A DNA stretch of 64,000 bases from Megaleporinus macrocephalus (Eukaryota > Chordata > Actinopteri > Characiformes > Anostomidae): NCBI GenBank assembly GCA_021613375.1, contig CM038719.1, positions 33,394,747-33,458,746 on the forward strand, written 5' to 3'. Under the pieces are notes generated by a model, which had not been told where the DNA came from, did no database searches, and saw only the letters and a list, made by a program, of their open reading frames with translations. This document shows positions 34,914-45,159 of this stretch, in pieces. Positions within the stretch are counted from its first letter, which is position 1. Every line of letters starts with the position of its first letter. The translations under genes and the position numbers were made by a program.

Positions 34914-35155
34914 ATGCAGGTCGCTCCGCTTCAAACGAGTCCGGTTCAGCCGTCGCGCGTGAAGCGAGTGGAGTGCGCGCGGGGAGTTGTCAGAAATCGC
35001 GGTGCTGCTGTTCTTCTTGTTCTTTTTCTTCTTCTCGTGCTTCTTGTCACAATTTTGCACAAATGCAGCGCGCGCCCAGCTCGTGAGTTTCCCCTCCGTG
35101 CGTCAGCAGCACCCGGGACGCTAAAGGAATTAGAGACGCGCCAAGTTGAACCAGC
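34914..35155 (+). CDS. Candidate first coding exon, type II membrane anchor
   Basis: From the ATG at 34914 (A at -3, a fair Kozak context) the frame reads MQVAPLQTSPVQPSRVKRVE, a basic segment with more Arg, then a hydrophobic stretch AAVLLVLFLLLVLLVTILHK at about residues 31-50, then a polar Ala/Arg/Glu-rich part. Basic residues before and a lumen-like stem after suggest a single-pass type II signal anchor, as in Golgi glycosyl- or sulfotransferases. I could not identify the gene. The frame stays open to GC|GTAAGG, a donor-like site at 35156. An overlapping upstream ATG (34849) opens a short competing frame. It may instead be chance coding in a GC-rich 5' UTR. Confidence 0.35.
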
Positions 35156-35329
35156 GTAAGGATATTTTTATTATTATTATTTTTTTTGGTGTGGGGGGGA
35201 GCTGAAACGTTTTAGGCTGCAGAAAACTGGAGGAGCAGCGAGGAGCAGCGGACGGGAGGAGCAGCGAGGAGAACTCAGCGGGCTTTTTTGGAGGTAGCAG
35301 CCCAGAAGTTATGTAATGCACACCTAAAA

Positions 35330-35483
35330 CGACATTCCTTGCCAAACGCACTGGCACGGGGGACGCGCGCGCCTGGTGACCAGAGCCTCGTCGCTGTTTT
35401 GGAAAACGAATAAAACATTCCCGGGAAAACTGCGTCGCACCCGCTCTCGCGCCCTGCTGCTGAGACAGTTCATGTCAGACAAG
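35330..35483 (+). other. Candidate 5' exon ending at strong splice donor
   Basis: The sequence ends CAGACAAG|GTAAGACTC, a near-consensus vertebrate donor with GT at 35484-35485. The frame before it from an ATG at 35472 gives only MSDK before the splice; more likely this is the end of a non-coding or barely coding first exon. Its 5' boundary is unknown. Confidence 0.45.
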
Positions 35484-35520
35484 GTAAGACTCTCCTGCGC
35501 GAGAGTCCGTTTTCTTTGGT

Positions 35521-35550
35521 GGTGGTGGGGTTGCGGGGAGGGGGGGGGGT
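35521..35550 (+). other. G-quadruplex-type motif just after the donor
   Basis: GGGG, GGGG and a G10 run within 30 bp, about 40 nt into the putative first intron. G-rich DNA at the start of first introns is common in CpG-island genes. Confidence 0.5.
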
Positions 35551-35674
35551 GCAAATCATCAGATTAGCGTTCCTTCGGAGCAACTTGCGCGGAGTTTTCT
35601 TTTGGGAAGGCGCGCGCGCGCGATTCCTTGACATTTCGGAGCAGCGACACTTTAACAGGGGCGCTACGCCGGCG

Positions 35675-35682
35675 TGACGTCA
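35675..35682. promoter_or_regulatory. CRE palindrome TGACGTCA
   Basis: Exact consensus for CREB/ATF binding, inside the CpG island. Its position after the donor could mark a second start site. Confidence 0.5.
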
Positions 35683-35791
35683 TGTCGTCTTTGATATTTC
35701 GGGACGCGTCAGCGCTGAAAGGTGTGCGATCTTATGTTAGCACCTGTTCAATGCATACGGTGGAGGAAATCGTAGGTACCTGTAAAGCTGA

Positions 35792-36117
35792 ACTCTTAAA
35801 AAAGAGATGGTTCTTCAAGGGTTCTTTAGGGAGGACGATGGTGAAATGAGACCTGCAGAACCTTTTCCAAAAGGGGTTCTGCAGTAAAGATGGTGGCTTT
35901 TCATCTAGAGCCCTGAACACTCATTTGCATGCCCAGAAGGTTCTTTAAATGGTTCTTCAGCTTGATGAGACGTGTGTTTATATATTTCCACATAGAAACA
36001 TTCACAAGATTCTCCATCAATCTGAAGAACCATACAAAGCACCACTTTAAGGATATCTATACAGGACCATTGTCTTTACAGAAGAACCCCTGAAGAACCA
36101 ACATTTTTTTAGGAGTG
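35792..36117. mobile_element. MITE with 'GGTTCTT' terminal inverted repeats
   Basis: Left end ACTCTTAAAAAAGAGATGG then TTCTTCAAGGGTTCTT; right end, reverse-complemented, CACTCCTAAAAAAATGTTGG then TTCTTCAGGGGTTCTT. Interior alternates GGTTCT and AGAACC. No coding capacity. A second, partial copy lies at 37408-37770. Confidence 0.75.
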
Positions 36118-36159
36118 CGTAATTCTCCACGGTACGCTAGACATTGTATCAGTACCAGG

Positions 36160-36640
36160 CTGATATACATCAGTGGCCAATGCTGGATGGCTTTCCTTGA
36201 ATAGTAGAGTGTTTTGCGTATGACCTCTTATTTTTAGATGCTCTGCTTAAGCATTCAGAGTGATCTGGTGTGAAATGGTTACAGTGGTGGTGAATGGAAC
36301 CAGGGGTCACCACGTCTACAGGACAAATATAAGCATTTTATTTACTATTCAGAAAAAAACCCTACCAGTGACTCTACAGGTCTTCTAAGTTTTTATATGG
36401 ATCGCTGATAATGGTAGTGCTAAATAATAAGCTTCCTATGAGGACTATTTTGCTTCTCAATGCCACACAGCATGTATCCCTCCACCATGAATGGATTTTA
36501 AAGCCATAACCTTCACATAACTCTCAGAAAACTCTCTTGGACGTCTGGTTCCCATCACCAACACTGTGAACAATTCAGACTAAGTGAGAATGCTAGAAGG
36601 CAGCGTTTCACACCAAACCACTTTGAATGACTTTGTTTGT
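36160..36640. repeat. Low-copy dispersed repeat, copy 1
   Basis: AATGCTGGATGGCTTTCCTT, GTATGACCTCTTATTT and GAACCAGGGGTCACCA recur in the same order at 37795-38030, so the two loci are paralogous across the MITE and its flank. Confidence 0.7.
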
Positions 36641-37209
36641 CTTTATTAGAAATGCACCGAGTGCAGTTGTCTTGAGCGATTTCATTTTCTGATATTTTGT
36701 TTTTGAAAATCATTTTCAATCTTCAATTAAAAATACTTCAGAAATACTCTCGAAATAGTACATAATACATTGTGTCAGGTTAAAGAACAACCTATTTTTT
36801 TTTCTACAAACCTGTAGTGTTTGTACTTTGTACTAAAGGAAAACAGCTGCAGCAAGTAATAGAAAAAGAAGAATGACCTGTAAGAAGGCACCTTTAGGCT
36901 CTGCCATAAAAATGTGGGCTAAACTTGACCCTGATTCATGAAATGGGCTGTAGTAGTCGGCCTATGTGGCATGACACAAGATTAAACAATTGTGCTAAAC
37001 TGAAGGTCTGAGAAGCGTCATCCATCACCTTTATCCTTGACTACAGGAAATGGCTGGTCACCCAGTGCTATAAATTCCATGATTTTCCTTGGAATGGATT
37101 TGGGATTTACCATTGTTGGAGAAAGATAGTGGCAGCTGCTGGCCTGTGGTCGGCTCTGGGTAGTTTTAGTTTTAGCCTCTTTGCCTTTACTAGTTTCTTC
37201 AATTGTACA
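36641..37209. other. Unassigned non-coding stretch
   Basis: No feature recognised. Confidence 0.35.
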
Positions 37210-37400
37210 CATTCCTTTGGTTGATGGTGTTTGATGTTAGCATGGCTACAGAAGTGTTGTGTAGTCATCTAGTAATTGTTGTGGTAAATGCTGCTTGCTT
37301 ATTTGCGGTACCGCTGTCTGTTTTTACAGACACATTGCGTGCGCAGACTGAAAAATCTAAAAGAAACAAGAATAAGTGGCTACATGCTTTAAGAAACCTG
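37210..37400. repeat. Dispersed repeat, pair with 40835-40985
   Basis: Both have CTACA(G/A)AAGTGTT, a CATCTAG(T/C)A block, and CACCGCTGTCTGTTTT or ACCGCTGTCTGTTTTTAC, followed by AAAAATCT(A/G)A(A/T)AGAAAC. Confidence 0.6.
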
Positions 37401-37407
37401 ACCCAAA

Positions 37408-37770
37408 AGATTCTTTGCATGGTTCTTCAGCTTGATAAGATGTATATCGTTGCTGTCCAATGAAAAAACAATTAATTCAAAATGGCAACTTTACAGGAGA
37501 GGCCAAAAACATACTTTACTTTCAATGTAAGTCAATGGAACCAGAATTATTTCCAAGTTATTTTGGAGCACATCTATTGGTCCATTCATCATGAAATTGT
37601 CACACAATGTAAACAACCACTGGCGTGTTCAAATGATGTAGAAAACTCAAAATCAACAAAAATGGCGATACATGTTTTTCATTGGACAGCAACGATATAT
37701 TTCCACATAGAACCACAAGACATTCTCTATCAAGCTGAAGAACTATTTCACCATACAAAGCACCACTTTA
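37408..37770. mobile_element. Partial 'GGTTCTT' MITE interrupted by another MITE
   Basis: TTCTTTGCATGGTTCTTCAG to GATAAGATGT, then after the inserted element TATTTCCACATAGAACCAC to AAAGCACCACTTTAAC. These match uninterrupted sequence at 35940-36050. Confidence 0.75.
37444..37698 (+). mobile_element. MITE 'TGTCCAATG', reference copy with perfect TIRs
   Basis: Perfect 24-bp inverted repeats: the left starts ATATCGTTGCTGTCCAATGA (37444-37467) and the right is its exact complement (37675-37698). The insertion target is TA, as shown by comparison with the empty site near 35980. Interior blocks: ACTTTACAGGAGAGGCC, TTTCAATGTAAGTCAATGG, GGTCCATTCATCATGAAA. At 255 bp it is a Tc1/mariner-type non-autonomous element by target and size. 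Confidence 0.85.
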
Positions 37771-37794
37771 ACAATATATATATATAATCACTGG

Positions 37795-38030
37795 CAAATG
37801 CTGGATGGCTTTCCTTAGACAGCTGAGTGTTTTGTGTATGACCTCTTATTTGTAGACGCTTCACACGCTTTCAACACAATCCAGTCATTCAGAGTGATTT
37901 AGAGTGAAATTGTTCTTTACAGTGGTTCTGATGGGAACCAGGGGTCACCATTAGTCTACAGCACTAATATACCAGTAAACCTACACATCTTCTGGGTTTT
38001 TATATGGATTGTTGATGCTTCACAACACCC
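37795..38030. repeat. Low-copy dispersed repeat, copy 2
   Basis: Counterpart of 36160-36420, about 70-80% similar by eye. Confidence 0.65.
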
Positions 38031-38039
38031 CGCAGCATT

Positions 38040-38340
38040 CAGCATGTAGGGTGTAATCCGATGTAATCTGATCTATGAAATCAGAGTGTGCTGTTTGCAT
38101 GATCACCTGAATGATCAACTGTGGAGCTATGAGTTATTAGTGATGAGAATCATAATTGGATTATAATGCACATGTAGACACACTCCAGCGTTAAGGTTTC
38201 AAAATTGTTCAGTCCAGTTCAGAATACTCCAGAGTTCAGTTCTGGAAATTGGTTGCATTTTTCTGTTTCTCATCATCCAAACAATCCTGGTAATGTCGAG
38301 GTCTGAACTCTGGGGTGGTCAGTCTGTGTCAGGGACTTAA
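38040..38340 (-). mobile_element. Tc1-derived repeat 'X', terminal part, reverse
   Basis: TAATCTGATCTATGAAATCA, GTGCTGTTTGCATGATCACC, CATCATCCAAACAATCC and GGGGTGGTCAGTCTGTG align in order with 41030-41330. Confidence 0.65.
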
Positions 38341-38400
38341 ATTTATGGAATATTTTATTGTCTGAGTTGTTCCATGAGCTTGCTGTCCATGCTGATGACC

Positions 38401-38430
38401 TATTGTGTGTATGTGTATGTGTGTGTGTGC
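38401..38430. repeat. (GT)n microsatellite
   Basis: Short GTGTATGTGTGTGTG run. Confidence 0.8.
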
Positions 38431-38592
38431 TGTGCTGCCTGTGCTGCCATCGCATGTAAGTAAAGTTAAAAATAGCCTAGTAGTTTAAGGTCGATACTCA
38501 AGATTTCATACATAGAAAATACCGTACATATATTGTCTTCCTATTACGAAATCTAATACAGCACATGGACATATCATGAATGACAGATGTAT

Positions 38593-38838
38593 ATATCGTC
38601 GCTGTCCAATGAAAAACATGTCTCATTTTTGACGATTTCTATTTTATAATATCAATTAATTGCAGCAGCTGTTGTTTACATTGTGTAAAGGGTCATGATG
38701 AATGGACCAATAGAAATGCTCCAAAATAGCTTGGAAAAAATGCTGGTTCCTTTGACCTCAATTGAAAGTGAAGACTTTCAATAGGAGACTTTCTCCTGTA
38801 AAGCTATTTGGAAATACCTGTTTTTCATTGGACAGCGA

Positions 38839-38842
<4 letters not shown>
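38593..38842 (-). mobile_element. MITE 'TGTCCAATG', reverse copy
   Basis: Ends CGTCGCTGTCCAATGAAAAA and, complemented, AGTCGCTGTCCAATGAAAAA. The interior is in reverse order relative to 37444-37698. The right end abuts a (TA)n run. Confidence 0.85.

Positions 38843-38923
<81 letters not shown>
38839..38923. repeat. (TA)n microsatellite
   Basis: About 42 TA units between two MITE copies, possibly grown from their TA target sites. Confidence 0.97.
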
Positions 38924-38926
<3 letters not shown>

Positions 38927-38934
38927 TGGCTGAC

Positions 38935-39128
38935 CAAAGAAACACATTTACATTGTGGGAAAATCTTTAGGATGAATGGACCAATAGATATGCTCCAAAA
39001 TAACTTCACTTAAATGAATTGACTTCCATTGACTTAAATGAAGAGTAGCCTATGTTTTTGGCCTCTCCTGTAAAGCTGAGTTTTTGGAGAAAAGCATTTT
39101 TCATTGGACAATTGGACAACGATGATAT
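38935..39128 (-). mobile_element. MITE 'TGTCCAATG', truncated reverse copy
   Basis: GGATGAATGGACCAATAGA, GCCTCTCCTGTAAAGCTGA and TTTTTCATTGGACAATTGG; the left terminus is missing next to the (TA)n run. Confidence 0.75.
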
Positions 39129-40020
39129 CCCAGCTAAGTTACACACTTTTGAATGGCAGTCACAATTTCCAGGTTTCCTGAACATAGAGCTTCCTGAACT
39201 GTAGCGTTAGTCCAAGTCTAAGAAATCCACACCAGTGAGGCTATTGTCCAAACCCAGTTGGATCTGGGCCGTATTTCTTCTTCTTCTTCTCTTCCCCTGA
39301 TTCCATCCACACTCTGAGCAAACAGATGCAGTGAATTTGCTTGCATTTGAATAATTTCCACATGAATAAAACACACTCAGACGCATGCACTCCCGTACTC
39401 TACGTTCTTTCGGAAACAGATGTGTTGATGTAATAGAGTTCATTCATGTGGAAATAATGTACATCATTTCAACCCATTCAATTCAATGGGCTGTCTTGTT
39501 ACCTCATTTCAGCACCATGGACAGCGGCGGTATCATTTTTTTCTTTCTTTTGCTGTTGGGTTTGTAATTGTAAATCGTAGCAGTACGCACAGAGGAGTAG
39601 TAAACATCTTATAAACACGCCGTCCGACCTAACAAGGTTATTATGAGTGGCGAAGGCAGCATGGCACCAGAGACAGATGACCCGCAATGCCCCGCTACTC
39701 GGCCACCCACGCACCTGCCCGTGGGTGTCGGCGCAGCTCGGCATGTGCAGTACCGGGTTTTTAAAACAAATGTTATTCATTTATTTTTGTTTTTCCTGAT
39801 TCAACCTGATTCAACCTGTCAGCTCATCATCGAGCCTTTCATGAAGTCAGAATGAGTTTGTGAGAGCTGGGAAAAACAACGGCGCAGCTCAGGGTGACCC
39901 CAGGCCTGCCGTAGACTGCTAATGACAACATGCTTTGTAATAAAACAGCCAGCTGTGATGAAAACGAAGAGAGCTGTAATGACACTGTAGAGTGCAATAG
40001 TGTGTAATATGATTGCTTTT
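39129..40020. other. Unassigned non-coding stretch
   Basis: No recognised gene. The plus frame at 39643-39855 and minus frame at 39499-39780 overlap and have no known domain. Confidence 0.35.
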
Positions 40021-40450
40021 TCTAGCAGTTCAACAACATGTATCTTCTGAAAATGAATGCCTTCGGCCCATTTCGACTGGACATTAAGGATAGTCTCTGA
40101 CTCAGGGACACTGTGTCAATCAAACATTTTATTCATGGCCAAAATTTTTAATACACACTTCTATATCCGATTAATAATCATGTAATTACTGAGTAATGAG
40201 CCTTGGGCTGTAATAAAGGATTGCGAAGAGTTAAAGAACCATTGCAACAACAGCGGCGTAATCATTATCACAATTACCATCATCATGAAAAATTAGCCCT
40301 GTGATCAATGGCAATGACGGTTTGTTTGCTTTAATTGACCGAGATTAAAGCACTGCAGAGAGTGCTACTCTTATTGACCTGGATGCCACCAATCTAAAGG
40401 CTCTCACACACAATCAATGCTTAAAGAGTAGAAGTTCACTGGCCAGAGCA
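40021..40450. other. Candidate conserved non-coding element
   Basis: Non-repetitive, with TAATTA-type motifs (TCATGTAATTACTGAG, GCTTTAATTGACCGAG) and a segment rich in ATCATNATCA. Inferred from complexity only. Confidence 0.3.
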
Positions 40451-40834
40451 GATATAGGCAGAAGCTCGACAGGTCAGTCATTAAGGAGTAATGGAGTAAC
40501 AACCCTGAGATGCAGGGTCTGTTTCAGGGAATAAACAAATTATCCTTAATTTTTGTTGTAGTAGGTAAACATTTAGTGCATTTGCATGCATTTAATGGTC
40601 GGATTCTGTCAGTAGTACCACTTGCGCTTGAGTAATCAGGTAATGAGGAAACTCTGGGTCAAATGAGTCAGGCAGTAATCAGATTTCTGCTTTACAACCA
40701 GCCAATAAATTATGAGATAAATAAGATGTAACCTAAATGCAACGTAAGCTTTTATTTAGTATAAATACCTGACAATATGATCATACATCATTGAGAACAT
40801 GAAGAATATTTAAATCCTTCATTTCCTCAACCTG

Positions 40835-40985
40835 TATTTGATTGTAGTGTCGCTACAAAAGTGTTTTGTTGCCATCTAGCAGTTGCTGCTAGCGTATGTC
40901 CAGCACCGCTGTCTGTTTTCACCCATGCACTAAAAAAATCTGATAGAAACCAGAATAAGGGTCTAAATTGGCTGAGAAACCCAAA
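40835..40985. repeat. Dispersed repeat, pair with 37210-37400
   Basis: See the partner copy; this copy lies next to an 'X' terminal part (41030) whereas at the other locus the two parts are about 650 bp apart with MITE insertions between. Confidence 0.6.
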
Positions 40986-41029
40986 TACTGAACGCAAATC
41001 GAGCTCAAATTTCTCAGTCAGATTTCTAG

Positions 41030-41520
41030 ACATGATCTAATCTGATCTAAGAAAGCAGAGTATGCTGTTTCCATGATCACTTGAACAATCAACAGTTGAA
41101 CTGGATTATCAATGATGAGAATCACAATTAAGTCATTGTTAGTGAGGGATTATTAAGTGTATGTAAACACACTAAGTATTGAAGTTTCAAAACTATTCAC
41201 TCCTGAGTCCTTAATACTTCCAAGGTCAGTCCTAGAAATAAGTTTGTTTCTCACCATCCAAACAATCCCAAACTCATTTAAACTCATGTTGATGTCTCGA
41301 CTTTGGGGCGGTCAGTCCATTGTTCTGAGAACACGAGCAGCTTCTTTGTTTGAAGTGTCTGTATCTCCATTTCTCAGTAAGGAGCTTCTTGAACAGTAGC
41401 TCATCCTGCTGTTCAAGACCCATAGTGCTGAGGTGTGGTCTCACAGTGGAAAGGTGGGCAGAAACACCTGTGGACGCTGTCAGATCTGAAGCTAGAGAAA
41501 GACCTGCACAGTAATGTCTT
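41030..41520 (-). mobile_element. Tc1-derived repeat 'X', long reverse copy
   Basis: From GATCTAATCTGATCTAAG through CTCACCATCCAAACAATCCC, AAGTGTCTGTATCTCCATTT, AGGAGCTTCTTGAACAG and CACAGTGGAAAGGTGGGC. It encodes, in reverse, remnants of a Tc1 transposase HTH. Not intact. Confidence 0.7.
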
Positions 41521-41894
41521 CTGAAAGACGAATATCTGAAAAAAAGAATGGATGTTTTAACTGGGATCGAAAGAAATGGCGGGTGGTTCCTGACTTCATA
41601 CAGCACCGTGAAGTGGACTACAAAGAATTCGGCCCCTGGTAATGTTTGGATGCATCCTTGGTGAGAGTGGAGAGTGCTTGAAAGAGAGAGAGGCTGGAAA
41701 ATGTCATACTGTTAGATTTGCTTTACTTGAAAAGGTTTATGTTGGCAGTTGCACTGTATTCTCCTTGTCCACACTTGCCTGTAGTAAACTAATGGGAATG
41801 GATCCATGGACGAGGCTAATTGTTTCCTGTGCACAAGCTTGCATATGCATGAACAAAAGACCCTTCAAGGCTAGAGTTCCTAAAACTGAAAAAC

Positions 41895-42125
41895 TGATTT
41901 AAAGCTACAGAGAAAATGAGAGTCCTAGCAACCACCTGGAAGCCCCAGTAGACCACCAACACTGTCCCCATCAGATAAAAAGCACTTCAAGCTTAGAGAG
42001 AGAGGAGAATATCAAACTCCACTTTGAAAACATCTACAGGTGTTTCTGTCTATCCTTCCACTGTGAGAAGACAACTCAGCATTATGGGTCTGAAAGGATG
42101 TGTAGCTGTCCAAGAAGAAATGAGA
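41895..42125 (+). mobile_element. Tc1-derived repeat 'X', forward copy
   Basis: CCTAGCAACCACCTGGAAG, CCCCATCAGATAAAAAGCAC, CTTCCACTGTGAGAAGACA and GGTCTGAAAGGATGTGTAGC. It lies head to head with the copy at 41030-41520, about 375 bp away. Confidence 0.7.
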
Positions 42126-42784
42126 ACAAAAGCCATTTTCAATTGGATATGAATTGACCTTTGGGAGATTGTGTTTTTTGTAGTTACATCAATACCTTCA
42201 TAGACATTATTGATTGGTCCGTTATTGACATTCACTGATGCTGATTGATCTTCTGCTCGCGGCGAAGCCAGACCGTGCGCTGAGGAAATGTTCCCAGGCT
42301 CCGCAGTGCAGCCTGCCAGTAGCGTAGGATCGGGGGAACCAACCAGTGAGTCATAATCTCACAGGCAGAGAGGAGTGACGGAGGCAAAACAAGAGTGAGT
42401 GCCCTCCATTGTGTGAGTTCTGGCCTTTAGGACACACAAACTCAACACGCGCCCCACACACACTGCGGGCTCTCTGAGTTTGGTCTGCTTAGCGGAAAAA
42501 TGACTCATTTCAAATGGCCACACTCCCCCTCTGCCCCTTCCACCTGACTGAACCAACTGCGCTACTGGGTTGAGTAACTGGTCAGTGCATTTTAGCTTGC
42601 TATTATACGTTTTCAGACATAGTACACATTTATTTTGGGGGTCCTGAGGTTGAGATCAGACTTAATCGTAGAATTAGGCTTAGAAATACTATTTACATGA
42701 ACTGATATAGAATATATGTGCTTTCTTGTATCGACACTCATCCATTGTATCAGCTCAGCGTATCATATATTATTTGGGTATATC
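42126..42784. other. Unassigned stretch with a GC-richer part
   Basis: No gene recognised. About 42240-42560 is non-repetitive with some CpGs and could be regulatory. Confidence 0.3.
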
Positions 42785-43205
42785 TTAGCACTGCAGTGAT
42801 ATTGACATGGTGGTGTTGTGTTAGCGTGTGTTGCACTGGTGTGAGTGGATTAGGCACAGCTGTGCTGCTGGAGACACTCCTACTTTGTTGGTCCACCTTG
42901 TAGATGTCAAGTCAGAGATGATAGCTCATCTATTGCAGCTCCCTTTGTGTCTTCTAGTCCTTGATCAGTGGTCACAGGATGCCGGTCACATGGTGCTGGA
43001 TATTTCTGGTTGGTGGACTGTTCTTGGTCCAGCAGTGACTTACACCTGCACAACACACGCTAACACACCCCCACCACATCAGCATCACAGCAGTGCTGAG
43101 AACGATCCACCTCCCTAACAGTACCTGCTCTCTGGTGGTCCTGAACGTACACAGACGAACAGATGGGCTATAGTCTGTGAATTGTGTCCTGGCACAGTAT
43201 GAACA
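42785..43205. mobile_element. Palindromic MITE
   Basis: The left arm TTAGCACTGCAGTGATATTG, ACATGGTGGTGTTGTG, TTAGCGTGTGTTGC is mirrored on the right by CAACACACGCTAACACAC, CCACCACATCAGCATCACAG, CAGTGCTGAGAA. The centre carries GTTGGTCCACCTTGTAGATG and TTGATCAGTGGTCACAGGA. This is an abundant foldback repeat in fish as I remember it. The ORFs in it are palindrome by-products. Confidence 0.8.
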
Positions 43206-44120
43206 CAAATGTTTGTGCACTCCTGACAGTTCTATATGTTTTGAGAGTGACCTCTGCGTCCCGTGAGGGCTGACCATAGCTAAACACACTAAGCATCACT
43301 AATGGGACACATTAGTTACTCAGGCATTTAAGCGCTGTCGGGCTTCACCTGGCGCGTCAGACACCGAATCCCCCGGGTGATGTAGACGGCTGTGTTTCCA
43401 CTCAACATAAATGAGTCCCAAGGCTGCTGTCTCTTATTCTTTTACACACTGTATTCGGAGATGCTTTTATATTACACCAAACAGTCAACTAGCACTTCTA
43501 TTGCAGGAAATTTGAATGCGTGAAAGTGTTTCACGTCAACGTTTTCCAGTGGAATTCAGCTACTGCCTATTGGCTAGTGCTATCAGAGAGTCAGCAGGAG
43601 CTCAGCTCTTCCTTAATTCCAGAGAAAACATGTTGAAATGACTGTCCATGGTCTTCAACGCCATGCTGCGAATGCAGCAGATAGAGATTAGCTTGATAGA
43701 ACGGTGTAGTATTTCTTTAAGCACTCCCAGGGATCTTGTGTTTACTGGATTAAAACCTGCACAGATATCGATCTGATCTTTATCTCCCACACTGAAGAAC
43801 ATGCCTCTGTATGCGTACCTGCTGCGTGCTGCTGCTTTAAGCTCCAATCTAAAGAGTGCAGGTTATTTCTGTTAGCACAGCTACAGTTACCACTGCCACA
43901 TGGTGCAAAGCAATGTATGATTATAATGTTTAAGAAGCAGCAATAAACGGTATTAAATGGTACAATATCCCTAAATGTATTGCATCAAAGAGCATTTATA
44001 AGTAAAATGCTATAAGTTAGCAATGGTTTCTTGTGAAAGCTCTTGAAGGATCAATATTTATCTAGTAGAGATGTTCAAAAGTTGCTTTATTTAAGTCCTG
44101 AATCATGGGGGTGCAAGTTC
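43206..44120. other. Unassigned non-coding stretch
   Basis: No exon or known repeat found. The 81-codon minus frame at 43602-43847 has no known motif. Confidence 0.35.
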
Positions 44121-44124
44121 ATGC

Positions 44125-44740
44125 CAAGTCTCTAACCTTTGAATCCAAGGCTCGAGTCTTTGAGGTGTGAGTCCAAATCGAGTCTATGAAAAACGAGTCC
44201 AAGTTGAGTCTCTGAGATGTGAGTCCAAGTCGAGTTTCTAAGATGAAAGTTTTTTCGAGTTTCTGAGCTGAGAGTTTGTGTCCAGTCTCTGAGTTGTGAG
44301 TCCAAGTTGAGTCTCTGAGGTGTGAGTCTGAGTTGAGTCACTGATATGAGTCCAAGTCAGGTCTCTAACATGTGAATCTATAGGTTTTTCAGTGAGTCCA
44401 AGTTCAGTCTCTGAAGAATGAGCCCAGTCTTTAAGGTGTGAGTCCAAATCGAATCTCTGAGGTGTGAGTCCAAGTCAAGTCTCTAAGAGGTAAATCAGAG
44501 ATGCACCTCTGAAATGTCAGTCTGAGGTGTGTGTCCGAGTTGAGTCTCTGAGGTGTTTGTCCAAGTTGAGTCTCTGAAGTGTGAGTCCAAGTTAAGTCCC
44601 TGAGATGTGATTCCGAGTCGAGTCTCTAACATGTCGGTGGGGTTTTTGTCAGAGTAGGGTTTTGAGTCTCTGATGTGTGAGTTCAAGTCAAGTCTCTAAG
44701 GTGTGAGTACGTGTCAAGTCCCTGAGATGTGAGTCCATGT
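44125..44740. repeat. Degenerate minisatellite, ~26-30 bp unit
   Basis: Units of GTGAGTCCAAGTTGAGTCTC plus TGAGGT, about 22 copies. Minus-strand frames read as repeated TWTHISETQLGL-like peptides, compositional rather than coding. Confidence 0.9.
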
Positions 44741-45159
44741 TGAGATTGACTCTGGCTTCGTATATGGGTTTTGATGCTGTTGTGTTGAGTCTGGCAGCAT
44801 TTGTCTTGACATTGTTTTCTTCCACTAGAGCTTTTTCAGACCCAGGCCTGCTTGCTATATGAGTTTGGTTCGTTTGGTCAAGTGTAAGATCTCTGGTCCT
44901 CCTGAAATCAGTGGTATGGAAGGGCAGTGATCTTGCAGATACTATCCGTTTCCTCATGTGTGGGGCTGTGGGGTTGTTTTATAATGAGACTGCTTTGACA
45001 TATCGCATTGTGAGTGGTTATGAAGCTTCTGTAAACCTGCTTGCAGAAATGTAATATATGGTACCACAGTAACGATCAATGGAAGAGAAGCAAACCAGCA
45101 ATAACGAGTCACTGCCCCAAACGAGCCTGGCTGAAAAAAACTCAAGCATTTGGCGTGAG
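44741..45159. other. Unassigned non-coding stretch
   Basis: No feature recognised. Confidence 0.35.

Larger units (their letters stand above)
34225..35720 (+). promoter_or_regulatory. CpG island, probable promoter and 5' exon region
   Basis: CpG dinucleotides are dense across about 1.5 kb (GCGCGCGCGTGG, CGCGAGCGCGCGGGG, CGCGCGCGCGCG) in an otherwise CpG-poor, AT-rich window. It contains a CRE-type TGACGTCA, purine-rich GGAGGAGCAGCGAGG repeats at about 35229-35272, and two splice-donor-like sites on the plus strand. No TATA box is obvious, consistent with a CpG-island promoter. Direction is inferred from the donors. Confidence 0.7.

Noticed and set aside
42828..43289. Overlapping frames on both strands
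   Set aside because: They lie in a palindromic MITE, so mirrored frames are expected.
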